Part shown: in pieces, positions 8,127-16,196 of the stretch
How the letters are laid out: each line of letters opens with the position of its first letter
Position numbering within the stretch: the first letter of the stretch is position 1
Source: Bacteroidota bacterium
GTDB lineage: Bacteria > Bacteroidota > Bacteroidia > Chitinophagales > LD1
DNA length: 33,609 nucleotides
Direction of reading: 5' to 3'
Assembly (NCBI GenBank): GCA_947475165.1
Contig: CANJLD010000030.1
Location: 1-33,609 of the forward strand
The notes under the pieces: generated by a model
Databases searched by the model: none
Seen by the model: only the letters and a program-made list of their open reading frames with translations
What the model was told of the DNA's origin: nothing
Made by a program: the position numbers and the translations under genes

Positions 8127-8795
8127 TTATAAACCGCTTACTGCTGCAAAAGTTCCTGTAAAAATTTTCATGTTACTGTGCCCGTTATACATTTTACAGG
8201 TAACTGCACCGGTAATTCTGGTAAAGGTTTGTTCATTGGCACCACGTGTTAAAATCTGAAAGATGCTGCCAGTTTGTTCGCCCAAGGATGTCCAAAGCAC
8301 TCCGTTGTTATCGCGCATAGTCAGGTAAGCTCCGTTCTTGCTGTTAGTAGTTGTAAGAAAATTATAAGTGCCGGTTACCAACATATCGTAATACGGACTA
8401 TTTATAAACGGAGTAACATAAATGCGGAAAACTTCTTTGTGTACAGAAACCGAACCAGTGGTGGTATTGTGTCCGGTGTTATCGGTAGTGTGCCATTCGC
8501 AACCGGTAACTAAATTTGATTTGTCATCATCATCGTCATCGTCACCACTGTCGTGATGTCCGTTGTCTTGATGTTCTTCTACGCCATTTGTGTCTGTTGC
8601 ATCGGTAAAATAAGAGGCATTGGTTTGAATGGTAATTTCTTCATCTCCTAAAAAACCGGTTATGCGGTGTTCAGAAAGTGCAGTTTGCTGAATAGGAGTT
8701 TTTTCGACTTCTTTTTTGCAACCGGTGAATAAATTAATAGAGAGGAACAAAAATACGAATAATGGAAGGAACAAAATTCGGTAGCTGGGTTTCAT
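8127..8795 (-). CDS. Asp-rich lipoprotein, 222 residues
   Basis: A type II signal peptide ends at the lipobox LFTGC (Cys26), followed by KKEVEK as in many Bacteroidota lipoproteins. At residues 76-92 lies a His/Asp segment (QDNGHHDSGDDDDDDDK) with seven Asp in a row, encoded by a run of GAT/GAC codons that could expand or shrink by slippage. The C-terminal two thirds look like a beta-sandwich (GTYNFLTTT..., ITGAVTCKMYNG). The acidic segment could bind Ca2+ or another cation; this is inference. The gene is the first of a two-gene unit with the helical protein downstream. Confidence 0.8.
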   Translation of the reverse strand: MKPSYRILFLPLFVFLFLSINLFTGCKKEVEKTPIQQTALSEHRITGFLGDEEITIQTNASYFTDATDTNGVEEHQDNGHHDSGDDDDDDDKSNLVTGCEWHTTDNTGHNTTTGSVSVHKEVFRIYVTPFINSPYYDMLVTGTYNFLTTTNSKNGAYLTMRDNNGVLWTSLGEQTGSIFQILTRGANEQTFTRITGAVTCKMYNGHSNMKIFTGTFAAVSGL

Positions 8796-8927
8796 TTGGT
8801 AATGTTTATTTTTTTAAGGGACATAGAAGAATGCTTATGATTAGCTCGTTTGTATTTTTCAAATCATAATCATTTCATATTGATATTAACTTTGCGCGAA
8901 GTAATTGATTTTTGCAATATCAAAGGC

Positions 8928-8941
8928 TTGATTTAAATCAT
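8928..8941. promoter_or_regulatory. CRP/FNR-type palindrome
   Basis: TTGATTTAAATCAT matches the FNR-type pattern TTGAT-N4-ATCAA at nine of ten fixed positions and contains the perfect 12-bp palindrome TGATTTAAATCA. It lies 34 nt downstream of the TAACTTTG box (8887-8894) and about 133 nt upstream of the leftward lipoprotein start. Which promoter it would control is unclear. Confidence 0.3.
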
Positions 8942-9222
8942 GTTTTCTGATTTTAAATAAGATACGAAACAAGGTAAATAACCTGTAGTTCAAATGGGTT
9001 TGCCTATAGAGGTGTAAGACGAAATTATTTAGCGAATACGAATAGCTACAATTAAACAGAGTTACAATAAGGTCAGTTTCTTTCGAATTGCTTTTCGCTT
9101 TCGTCTTTTTAGATGAACAAAATAGACGCCTTCTGAAGTGGTCTCATAGTATGGTGTCACGCTTTAATGGAAATGTTTTAAGTGTTCTACGATTCATATC
9201 CGATACTTTCTGTTCAAGCGGG

Positions 9223-9252
9223 TTTGAGTTACTCAATATTTTTCTACTTTTA
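9223..9252 (+). promoter_or_regulatory. possible promoter of the secreted protein at 9285
   Basis: TTTG (9223-9226), 18 nt, then TACTTTTA (9245-9252): one mismatch to TAnnTTTG. The expected start of transcription is about 25 nt before the ATG. Confidence 0.35.
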
Positions 9253-9284
9253 TTTTCTCCTTTAAAAAACAAAACAAAAAGTAT

Positions 9285-9890
9285 ATGAAAAAGAATGTTC
9301 TGCTATTAATAGCTATTGTATCAGTAATCGTATTAAACGCGCAGGATGCTTCCTTAGTTTGGAGCAGCCAAACAATGAGTTGGTTTGGAGTTGATTTTAC
9401 CAAAACCAAAGTCTTAGGATTAGAAGACTCTCCGCACAAAATACGCGATGAATTTTTCAAACCTTGGAACGATGTAACCATTGATATGGACCTGACAAAA
9501 ATGTTCGGCAAGAACGCTGTATACAAAGACCCTAACGGCATTACCAAACAAAACCTCGCTCGCGAAACAGAAACCATGAATACCGGGGCCGAAGTGGAGT
9601 TTACCGATGAAGTAATTGACTCACGCATTAAAGAAATAAGCACCGGCAGCAAAAAAAATGGTCTTGGTCTTATCTTTATTGCCGAGAGCATTAACAAAGC
9701 AACCGGTAACGGTATTTTTCATGTAGTGTTCTTTGATATTGCTACCCGCAAAGTGGTTTGGCACAAAAAGATGACCGGCAAAGCGACCGGAAGCAATCCT
9801 AAAACAGCATGGGGCGGTGCGGTAAAAGATGTATTCAACCAGATTGACAAAAAAGAGTGGAAAGCCTGGAGAAAAGAAGCTAACTACTAA
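9285..9890 (+). CDS. secreted protein of unknown function, 201 residues
   Basis: A signal peptide (MKKNVLLLIAIVSVIVLNAQ, cleavage after NA) precedes a mixed alpha/beta domain. Recognisable stretches are WFGVDFTKTKVLG, which may form a first strand, and FHVVFFDIATRKVVWHKKMTGKA near the C-terminus. The second resembles exported proteins that report a difference in a cellular process, but I cannot name the family. The thioredoxin-fold gene follows 57 nt downstream on the same strand, which suggests cotranscription and a shared periplasmic setting. Confidence 0.75.
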   Translation: MKKNVLLLIAIVSVIVLNAQDASLVWSSQTMSWFGVDFTKTKVLGLEDSPHKIRDEFFKPWNDVTIDMDLTKMFGKNAVYKDPNGITKQNLARETETMNTGAEVEFTDEVIDSRIKEISTGSKKNGLGLIFIAESINKATGNGIFHVVFFDIATRKVVWHKKMTGKATGSNPKTAWGGAVKDVFNQIDKKEWKAWRKEANY

Positions 9891-9947
9891 ATAACCAAAA
9901 TCCTGCATACATGGGTTTTTTAGTAATATTAAATACAAGTAGTAATT

Positions 9948-11108
9948 ATGAAAAGAATATTGATATCTGTTTTGTTATTAACCACTGTTGCTAAAGCAGA
10001 AACCATTCCGTTTATTGATAACGATTGGCGCAAAGCCCGCGCAGAAGCCACCTCCACCGGTAAGTATATTTTTGTAGATGCCTACACCGACTGGTGCTAT
10101 TGGTGTAAGGTAATGGACAAAGAAACCTTTCCCGATACACAAGTAGTTGCTTTTATGAATGCCAACTTTGTTCCGCTCAAATTAGAAATGGAACACAACT
10201 ACGGAATCAGAGTGGCTATGAAGTATCATGTCAGTGGCTTCCCTTCTTTCCTCATTCTTACTCCTGACGGAAAGTTAGTAAGAAAACTTACCGGTTACAT
10301 TGAAGCCAAAGCATTTATAGAAGAGCTAAAGGAAACGATCGACACTAAGCAGTATCCGCCACTCGAAGGCATGTCGGCAACCATAGAAACAGAGTTCCCT
10401 GAGTTTTACAAAAAATCGTTCACCGGTTATACCGATAAAAGAGTTTCGCCTGAAGCAACTGAGGTAAATGAATTTATTACTAAGCAGAAAAATTTGTTTT
10501 CAGAAATCAATTATGGTGTAATAGTGCGCTTTGCCCAATTGCTGAACGAAACCAATCGCAATTTTTTACTCGATAATAGAATAAAATTTGAAGCCCTCTA
10601 TGGCAAAAGCGAAATAGACAATGCCATTGATGATATTACAGGAAAACTGCTTAACACCGCAGTGCAGAACAAAAGCGAAACCGGTTTACAAGCTACTATC
10701 ACCTTTTTGGAAAAGTATAGTCCCGACACTTCCGGCTTCAGTAAAGTTTTTTATAGCTTAAGTTATTACAAAGGAATTGGCGATTGGAAAAACATGGCAA
10801 AGCAGGTAGATTCGTTTATTGCTATCAAAGGCTATGAAGGAAGTTACATTAACGACTGGGCGTGGACAGTTTATGAAAAATGTAACGATACCGCAGTAGT
10901 TATAAAAGCACTTAGTTGGATGCAACCGGTAATTCAAAAAAAACAGGAATTCGCATCACTAGATACCTATGCTGCCCTGCTTTATAAAACGGGGCAATAT
11001 GCGCTCGCAAGAACATATGCACTTACAGCTATCGATTTAGGTAAAGCTGCCGGTGATAAAACAGAAGAAACCGAAAAGCTACTGAAGAAAATAGAAGCAG
11101 CTAAGTAA
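9948..11108 (+). CDS. periplasmic thioredoxin-fold protein with helical C-terminus
   Basis: After a signal peptide (cleavage near AKA/ET, residue 17), residues 21-125 form a thioredoxin domain. The redox motif is Cys50-Tyr-Trp-Cys53 (in DWCYWCK) and the cis-proline segment is GFPSFLIL near 97-104. This matches the thioredoxin_7/DUF255-like exported group rather than classical TrxA. The remaining 250 residues are helical with TPR-like units at the end (LDTYAALLYKTGQYALARTYA). It probably reduces or isomerises disulphides in periplasmic clients; the substrate is unknown. mnmD starts 18 nt downstream. Confidence 0.85.
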   Translation: MKRILISVLLLTTVAKAETIPFIDNDWRKARAEATSTGKYIFVDAYTDWCYWCKVMDKETFPDTQVVAFMNANFVPLKLEMEHNYGIRVAMKYHVSGFPSFLILTPDGKLVRKLTGYIEAKAFIEELKETIDTKQYPPLEGMSATIETEFPEFYKKSFTGYTDKRVSPEATEVNEFITKQKNLFSEINYGVIVRFAQLLNETNRNFLLDNRIKFEALYGKSEIDNAIDDITGKLLNTAVQNKSETGLQATITFLEKYSPDTSGFSKVFYSLSYYKGIGDWKNMAKQVDSFIAIKGYEGSYINDWAWTVYEKCNDTAVVIKALSWMQPVIQKKQEFASLDTYAALLYKTGQYALARTYALTAIDLGKAAGDKTEETEKLLKKIEAAK

Positions 11109-11126
11109 ATTTGATTAGGAAGGGCT

Positions 11127-11825
11127 ATGCAAATAATTACCACCAATGACGGCTCACACACTTTATTCTCCGAACAGTTCAACGAAGTCTACCATTCCCG
11201 CCATGGAGCTATAGAAGAATCGAAACATGTATTTATTAAGAGTGGCTTGGATTATTGTCTTTCATCCCTTTCTTCACCAAGGGCAGAGTGGGGGAGTGAA
11301 GCGGCTGTCCGCATTTTTGAACTCGGCTTTGGCACAGGTTTAAACGCTATGCTCACCATGCTCGAAGCAGAAAAGAGAAACATCAAAGTTGATTACACCG
11401 CCATCGAACTCTATCCGGTAGATATAGAAACCATTAAAGTTCTCAATTATACACAACAGTTAGGTTACGAATATTGCTACGGACCTTTTCACTCGCTTCA
11501 TCTTGTGCGCTGGAACGAAACACATGAAGTAACCAAGTATTTTTCCTTCAGAAAAATAAGCGAATCTGTATTTAAATTCAACATTCAACACTCCGCATTC
11601 AACATTATTTATTTTGATGCCTTTGCCTACACTCACCAACCCGAAATATGGAGCGCAGGAGTTTTTAAGAAGATGTATGATGCCCTCGAACCCAAGGGAA
11701 TACTCGTTACTTACAGCTCAAAAGTAGTCATCCAAAAAGCTATGAAAGAAGCAGGCTTCACCATCGAAAAAATCCATGGCCCACCAGGAAGGAGAGAAAT
11801 GGTGAGGGCACATAGAACCGAGTAA
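11127..11825 (+). CDS. mnmD: tRNA 5-methylaminomethyl-2-thiouridine methyltransferase
   Basis: The enzyme uses S-adenosylmethionine to make the final methylation of mnm5s2U at the wobble base of certain tRNAs. The 232-residue stand-alone form lacks the FAD-dependent MnmC1 half found fused in enterobacteria, as usual in Bacteroidota. The SAM-binding loop is FELGFGTGLNAML (residues 64-76), the acidic strand-2 residue is in TAIELYP, and the catalytic-region motif is YFDAFAYTHQPEIW (162-175). The C-terminal GPPGRREM is also typical. An in-frame stretch FNIQHSAFNI (151-160) looks like a duplicated short repeat rather than native sequence. Confidence 0.9.
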   Translation: MQIITTNDGSHTLFSEQFNEVYHSRHGAIEESKHVFIKSGLDYCLSSLSSPRAEWGSEAAVRIFELGFGTGLNAMLTMLEAEKRNIKVDYTAIELYPVDIETIKVLNYTQQLGYEYCYGPFHSLHLVRWNETHEVTKYFSFRKISESVFKFNIQHSAFNIIYFDAFAYTHQPEIWSAGVFKKMYDALEPKGILVTYSSKVVIQKAMKEAGFTIEKIHGPPGRREMVRAHRTE

Positions 11826-11827
11826 TC

Positions 11828-11866
11828 ATTATTGCGAGCGAAGATTCCCAAAGAGAAACTATTGCG
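11828..11866. repeat. decayed half of a REP-like element
   Basis: ATTGCGAGCGAAG followed by TTCCC, a degenerate AGAGAAAC and ATTGCGAC matches the left arm of the elements at 1313 and 2992 with several changes. It starts just after the mnmD stop. The right arm is missing. Confidence 0.5.
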
Positions 11867-11948
11867 ACAAGTTAGGAGTTATAGTATAGTTTCCTATACC
11901 TTATTTATGTATAAACAGTATCAAACTTATCATCAATTCTTAATTCCT

Positions 11949-11956
11949 TAATTTTG
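11949..11956 (+). promoter_or_regulatory. -7 box upstream of the metalloprotease
   Basis: TAATTTTG followed by C fits TAnnTTTG exactly and lies 29 nt before the ATG at 11986. No clear -33 TTTG is seen at the right distance. Confidence 0.45.
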
Positions 11957-11985
11957 CTTTCTTCGTTCTCCTTAAAACAAAAAAA

Positions 11986-13842
11986 ATGCGATACCTATTT
12001 ACACTTTCTATTAGTGTGTTTTCTTTCCTGCTTACTTCAGCAACCAATAATACCGGTGGCTGCGGTGCCGTGGCACCGGCAAATCATCAACTCAATACTT
12101 CCGATGCCGAGCGTAGCAGCAATGCCGTTTCTGCTGCCCGCGGAAGTGTAAGATACGTGCCGGTTGTTTACCATGTGGTAGCTAAAACAAACGGAACCAA
12201 TGTGGCTTCAATTAAAACAGTTTTCGAAACACACTGCGAACTGAATATAGATTTCGGGCCTTCGCAAATATTTTTTTACATCCATAGTATAGATACTATT
12301 AAAGACGATGCACTTTGGGCAATGAACGATGGACAGGGTGGCACCAATTACAACTTAGGCTATGCTGCTTTTTCAAGCCATAATATTGATGATGTAGTAA
12401 ACGTTTACATCACCGGTGCTTTGCCCGGCTTATGTGGCTTTGCTACTTTCCCCGGTTCGGCCCCTAACGGTGGCGGCATGTTTTTGAATGTAGAATGTTG
12501 CGGAACCGGAGGCAGAACAATCGGTCATGAAATGGGACATTTCTTCAACCTCGACCATACGTTTCGCCAAACTAATCCGGTGGAATATGTTGACGGCTCT
12601 AACTGCAACACCAAAGGCGATAAGTTTTGCGATACCCCTGCCGATTTTTTAGATGAAAGAACAGCCTGCCCATACAATGGCGTACAAACCGACCCGCATG
12701 GCGATTTGTATGCTACCGTAATTGATGAAACACTTATTATGAGTTATTTCAGCGATAACTGTGTATACCGTTTCAGCAATCAGCAGCAGAACGAAATGAA
12801 CGCTACACTCACCAGCGACCGTCCCGGTCTATTAAATCATTCCACTCCCGATGCTACTCCTCTTGACTCTGCTGTTTTTATTACACCGGTTGCCGGAGAT
12901 AGCACATCTATAGGTTCAAGCATTAGTTTTAAATGGCACTCCATTCCCGGTGCAACGCATTATCTTTTCCATTTGCAGCCGGCATCCTCTTCAATTGTTT
13001 TGGTAGATACGATAATTACTGATACTACTTTCAGCACCGGTGGCTTGCAGGCAAACAAAAATTACAAATACTATGTAAGAGGAATTAAATACGAAAATGT
13101 TTGTGAAGGGGCATCGCCTAATCAGTATGTTCAAACATCGCTTTTAAAAGCTGTGTTTACTGTTAACACGCCAAGTTGCCAGGGGCAGTCAGATGCCTCT
13201 ATTGGCGTAACACCAAGCAACGGATTTCCGCCTTACACCGTTACCTGGAGCAATAGCCAAACCGGTAACACCATCACTAATCTTTCGCCCGGAACTTATA
13301 CCGTTACTATTACCGATAACAACGGCAAAGTAGCAACTGCTTCGGTAGTAGTAAACGACCCTACACCGGTAGATGTTTCTATTAGCCAGGTGGGAAGTAA
13401 CTTAAACGCCTATGGTGCCGGTGGCACAGCGCCTTATACTTATAGCTGGAGCAATGGTGTAAACGGACAGTTCAATAACAACGTTCCATTCGGCAATTAC
13501 ACCGTTACCGTTACCGATTCTAAAGGATGCACTACCACCGAAACGTTTGTAATTACTCCAACCGGAATTAATCTGTTTACTAAAGTTTCTATGAAGGTGT
13601 TTCCTAATCCGGCTTCAAAGGTTTCCGCTTTAACTCTCCAGATAGATTTGAACGAAAGAACCGAAGCAACCATAACGCTGATGAACGTAAACGGAGAAAC
13701 AATTCAGCAATTGAAAAGAGAATTTGTTTCAGGCACTAACAATGTTCCTTTAAATATCGAGCAGCTTTCTTCAGGAATCTACTTCTTGCAGTTCCGCTCC
13801 AACGAGGCACTTAAAACGGAAAGAATATCGGTGATTAAATAA
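11986..13842 (+). CDS. secreted M43-like metalloprotease with T9SS sorting domain
   Basis: The 618-residue protein has a signal peptide, then a metzincin-type protease domain with the zinc motif HEMGHFFNLDH (181-191, HExxHxxxxxH) and a Met-turn at IMSYF (251-255), as in pappalysin-like M43 proteases. CDTPAD (215-220) is also typical of this family. A fibronectin-like domain (about 285-390) is followed by two SprB-type repeats (about 393-525) rich in YTVTVTD motifs. The C-terminal domain from about 540 (VFPNPAS, ending in ERISVIK) is a type A sorting signal for the type IX secretion system. The protein should be exported through the outer membrane and retained at the surface or released. Substrate unknown. 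A strong terminator follows immediately. Confidence 0.9.
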   Translation: MRYLFTLSISVFSFLLTSATNNTGGCGAVAPANHQLNTSDAERSSNAVSAARGSVRYVPVVYHVVAKTNGTNVASIKTVFETHCELNIDFGPSQIFFYIHSIDTIKDDALWAMNDGQGGTNYNLGYAAFSSHNIDDVVNVYITGALPGLCGFATFPGSAPNGGGMFLNVECCGTGGRTIGHEMGHFFNLDHTFRQTNPVEYVDGSNCNTKGDKFCDTPADFLDERTACPYNGVQTDPHGDLYATVIDETLIMSYFSDNCVYRFSNQQQNEMNATLTSDRPGLLNHSTPDATPLDSAVFITPVAGDSTSIGSSISFKWHSIPGATHYLFHLQPASSSIVLVDTIITDTTFSTGGLQANKNYKYYVRGIKYENVCEGASPNQYVQTSLLKAVFTVNTPSCQGQSDASIGVTPSNGFPPYTVTWSNSQTGNTITNLSPGTYTVTITDNNGKVATASVVVNDPTPVDVSISQVGSNLNAYGAGGTAPYTYSWSNGVNGQFNNNVPFGNYTVTVTDSKGCTTTETFVITPTGINLFTKVSMKVFPNPASKVSALTLQIDLNERTEATITLMNVNGETIQQLKREFVSGTNNVPLNIEQLSSGIYFLQFRSNEALKTERISVIK

Positions 13843-13845
13843 AAA

Positions 13846-13880
13846 ACAAAAACTCCCGCACCAAGCGGGAGTTTTTGTTT
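13846..13880. terminator. intrinsic terminator after the metalloprotease
   Basis: A perfect 14-bp stem (13846-13859 with 13865-13878), a 5-nt loop ACCAA and flanking A and T runs begin 4 nt past the stop codon. It would work in either direction but only the rightward gene is in position. Confidence 0.9.
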
Positions 13881-13902
13881 CCTCATAAACCGCAGCAAAG
13901 CT

Positions 13903-13910
13903 TATTTTTG
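13903..13910 (+). promoter_or_regulatory. -7 box upstream of the PLP enzyme
   Basis: TATTTTTG is a perfect TAnnTTTG box, 15 nt before the ATG at 13925, just past a terminator, so the gene is transcribed on its own. The nearest TTTG upstream (13874-13877) is 25 nt away and lies in the terminator stem, so the -33 is doubtful. Confidence 0.45.
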
Positions 13911-13924
13911 ATAAAACGCTTCGC

Positions 13925-15229
13925 ATGTTTACACGCAAAAAATTTATTCAGCACTCTGCGCTCGCAACGGCAGGTTTTTCTCTGCTTGAGTTTATGCAGC
14001 CCGCCCAGGCAGCAGAATTTAAACAGCATCTGAAAAGAATTTCAACATTGGAGCCGAACGCAGTGGCAGAAGATGAAGACTTCTGGAATCTTATTCGCGA
14101 ACAATACACCGTTTCGCCAAACATCATCAACCTGAATAATGGCGGAGTAAGTCCGCAGCCAAAGCCGGTGCAGGATGCGCATATTCGCTTCTATCAATAT
14201 TGCAACGAAGCCCCTTCTTATTACATGTGGCGCATACTCGACCAGGGGCGCGAGCCTTTGCGCGCCAAGCTTGCTGAGCTTGCAGGCTGTTCACCGGAAG
14301 AAATTGCCATTAACCGGAATACTACGGAAGGCTTAAATACCATCATCTTTGGTTTGAATTTAAAAGCCGGTGATGAAGTAGTGCTTAGCAAATACGATTA
14401 CCCGAACATGATGAATGCATGGAAGCAAAGGGAAAAGCGCGATGGCATTAAACTGAACTGGATTGATTTTGATTTACCGGTAGAAAGTGACGAGGTATTT
14501 GTTCAAAAATTTTCTGATGCTATTACACCAAAAACAAAAATCGTTCACATCACACACATGATTAATTACACCGGTCAGCTAATGCCCGCGCGTAAAATTG
14601 CCGACATGGCACACAAGAAAGGATGCGAAGTAATTGTAGATGCCTCGCACTCATTTGCGCACATCGATTTTAAGATTCCCGATTTAGATTGCGATTACTT
14701 CGCCACTTCACTACATAAGTGGCTTTGCGCTCCGTTCGGCACAGGGTTTATGTATATTAAGAAAGAGAAAATCAAGAACGTTTGGGCATTACTCTCTGCA
14801 CCAATACCCGATGCTGATAACATCGGCAAGTTTGAATCTATTGGTACCCGTTCATTTGCTGCGGAAATGGCAATAGGTAATGCTATAGACTTTCAATACT
14901 TGATTGGCAATAAACGAAAGGAAGACCGGTTGCGGTTTTTAAAGAACTATTGGTGCAACAAAGCATTGAAAATTCCCGGATTCAAGATGCATACTTCTTT
15001 AAAAGATAATTACAGTTGCGCCATTGCCAACTTCAGTATTGAAGGATGGAAACCGGAAGAGGTGGATGCAAAGCTTTTTGAGTTAAAGAAAATTCATTGC
15101 ACTACAATAAACCATGAGAAAGTTCACGGAGTGCGCATCACTCCGCATGTGTATACCACACTTCGCGATTTAGATAAGCTGGTAGAAGGTATTACCGTAA
15201 TTGCTGCGATGGAACCTAAGAAGGACTAA
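13925..15229 (+). CDS. exported class V aminotransferase-fold PLP enzyme
   Basis: The protein belongs to the class V aminotransferase family, isopenicillin N epimerase/cysteine desulphurase-like branch. Lys265 in TSLHKW is the expected Schiff-base lysine, VDASHSFAHID (238-248) holds the Asp that contacts the cofactor nitrogen, and NRNTTEGLNTI (130-140) is the phosphate-side loop. The N-terminus (TRKKFIQ, hydrophobic stretch, AQA at 27-29) resembles a Tat signal with Arg-Lys in place of Arg-Arg; many relatives in Bacteroidota carry RR. Export by Tat would allow the folded cofactor-bearing enzyme to act in the periplasm. Substrate is not predictable. The gene converges with the GNAT gene and shares 4 nt at the stop codons. 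Confidence 0.85.
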   Translation: MFTRKKFIQHSALATAGFSLLEFMQPAQAAEFKQHLKRISTLEPNAVAEDEDFWNLIREQYTVSPNIINLNNGGVSPQPKPVQDAHIRFYQYCNEAPSYYMWRILDQGREPLRAKLAELAGCSPEEIAINRNTTEGLNTIIFGLNLKAGDEVVLSKYDYPNMMNAWKQREKRDGIKLNWIDFDLPVESDEVFVQKFSDAITPKTKIVHITHMINYTGQLMPARKIADMAHKKGCEVIVDASHSFAHIDFKIPDLDCDYFATSLHKWLCAPFGTGFMYIKKEKIKNVWALLSAPIPDADNIGKFESIGTRSFAAEMAIGNAIDFQYLIGNKRKEDRLRFLKNYWCNKALKIPGFKMHTSLKDNYSCAIANFSIEGWKPEEVDAKLFELKKIHCTTINHEKVHGVRITPHVYTTLRDLDKLVEGITVIAAMEPKKD

Positions 15230-15663
15230 GCAAGCCTCTTCTCCATTTCATAATGCGGAATGTTTACTTCGGTAAACTCATCGCCAATTATTTTGTAACC
15301 AAGTTTTAAATAGAAGTTAGATGCAGCTTTGCGGGCGTGGCAGAACATGGTGTGGTATCCGTTTTCTTTAGCGTATTCCTCAGCCGCAACAGATAACTTA
15401 CTTCCTAAACCTTTTCCCTGCGCAGTATCGTAAACTGCTACTTGGCGCATTTTCATTTTCCCGTTGTCTGTTTTAGTAAGGGTTAAACAGGCAACAATTT
15501 TTTCTTCCTCAAACAAACCAAAGTGAATATCGTGTTCATCTTTTTTAAGCTCTGCTTCGGAAAATTGCAATCCTAATGGCTTTCGCAATATCTTATCTCT
15601 TAATTGCAACGCCTGTTTGTATTCGGGAGAGTGGTAATTGAATGTTTTTATTTCGTAGTTCAT
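15226..15663 (-). CDS. GNAT-family N-acetyltransferase
   Basis: The 145-residue size and the acetyl-CoA motif A (RQVAVYDTAQGKGLGSKL, 73-90, with QGKGLG as the pyrophosphate loop) identify a GNAT enzyme. The following segment A...YHTMFCHAR...FYLKLGYKIIGDEF is the usual motif B. It resembles the ElaA/YjcF-type small-molecule or peptide acetyltransferases, but the acceptor is unknown. The start at 15663 is the only sensible ATG. The gene is divergent from the small secreted protein at 15761 and tail-to-tail with the PLP enzyme. Confidence 0.85.
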   Translation of the reverse strand: MNYEIKTFNYHSPEYKQALQLRDKILRKPLGLQFSEAELKKDEHDIHFGLFEEEKIVACLTLTKTDNGKMKMRQVAVYDTAQGKGLGSKLSVAAEEYAKENGYHTMFCHARKAASNFYLKLGYKIIGDEFTEVNIPHYEMEKRLA

Positions 15664-15700
15664 AGAATTGCTAAAAAACGAAAATGAAACAGGTTGCCAA

Positions 15701-15729
15701 TTGATTTTACAAGAATTATTTTACTTTCG
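15701..15729 (+). promoter_or_regulatory. promoter of the first small secreted paralogue
   Basis: TTG (15701-15703), 18 nt, TACTTTCG (15722-15729): one mismatch to TAnnTTTG. The expected transcription start lies about 25 nt before ATG 15761, which supports that start over the ATG at 15668. Confidence 0.5.
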
Positions 15730-15760
15730 AACCACAATAAAAAAACTCAAAACAAATCCA

Positions 15761-16114
15761 ATGAAAAAAATTCTTTTAATCTCGGCTTTTTCAATTGCCG
15801 TTTTCGGAACTATGAATGCGCAAAATGCAGCTACTACAACCACACAAACTACCGGTTCTAAATCGCAATTACCTCAGGTAAGAGCTAAAGCAATGGTTGC
15901 TAAAATCAACAACGCTTGTGGCTTACAAGGCGAGCAGGTTACCAAGGTAAATAACCTTTACATCGAATACTTCACAAAGTTTGATGCATTGGGAACTACA
16001 CCGGATGCTGCAAAAGTGAAAGACTTGAACAATGCAACAGAGGCTTCTTTGAAAAATATATTAAGTAATTCTCAATTAAAATTCTGGCAAGAAGCTTCTT
16101 CTTCAACTAAATAA
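15761..16114 (+). CDS. small secreted protein, paralogue A (117 residues)
   Basis: The start at 15761 (MKKILLISAFSIAVFGTMNAQ) gives a normal signal peptide with cleavage after MNA; an upstream ATG at 15668 would add 31 residues before it and lies upstream of the likely promoter. The mature part is a Thr-rich linker followed by a four-helix-like domain with the pattern VAKINNACGL...EQVTKVNNLYIEYFTKFDAL. The next gene repeats this pattern, so these are tandem paralogues. The fold (short, helical, with a pair of conserved Lys) resembles small periplasmic stress proteins of the Spy type, but I cannot establish that. Terminated by its own hairpin. Confidence 0.75.
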   Translation: MKKILLISAFSIAVFGTMNAQNAATTTTQTTGSKSQLPQVRAKAMVAKINNACGLQGEQVTKVNNLYIEYFTKFDALGTTPDAAKVKDLNNATEASLKNILSNSQLKFWQEASSSTK

Positions 16115-16124
16115 TATTCTCTAT

Positions 16125-16176
16125 AAATTACAATGCCCACGGTTCAGTTAAATGAACTTCGTGGGCATTGTAATTT
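16125..16176. terminator. long hairpin between the tandem paralogues
   Basis: A perfect 17-bp stem (16125-16141 with 16160-16176) encloses an inner 5-bp stem GTTCA/TGAAC. It begins 10 nt after the stop and ends in a T-rich tract paired with an A-rich one. The terminal uridine run is short, so some readthrough is likely. Confidence 0.75.
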
Positions 16177-16196
16177 ATTCTAAATCAATATCAATT

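Larger units (their letters stand above)
8796..9284. other. 489-bp intergenic region between divergent genes
   Basis: The region separates a leftward lipoprotein gene from a rightward secreted-protein gene. It holds a -7-like box TAACTTTG at 8887-8894 (+), a palindrome at 8928-8941 and a possible promoter for the next gene at 9223-9252. The frame at 9088-9288 (+) opens with TTG and has no recognisable features. I see no tRNA or other RNA gene. Confidence 0.6.

Noticed and set aside
9088-9288. 66-codon + strand frame before the secreted protein
   Set aside because: It starts with TTG, overlaps the next start codon and promoter, and shows no recognisable domain.
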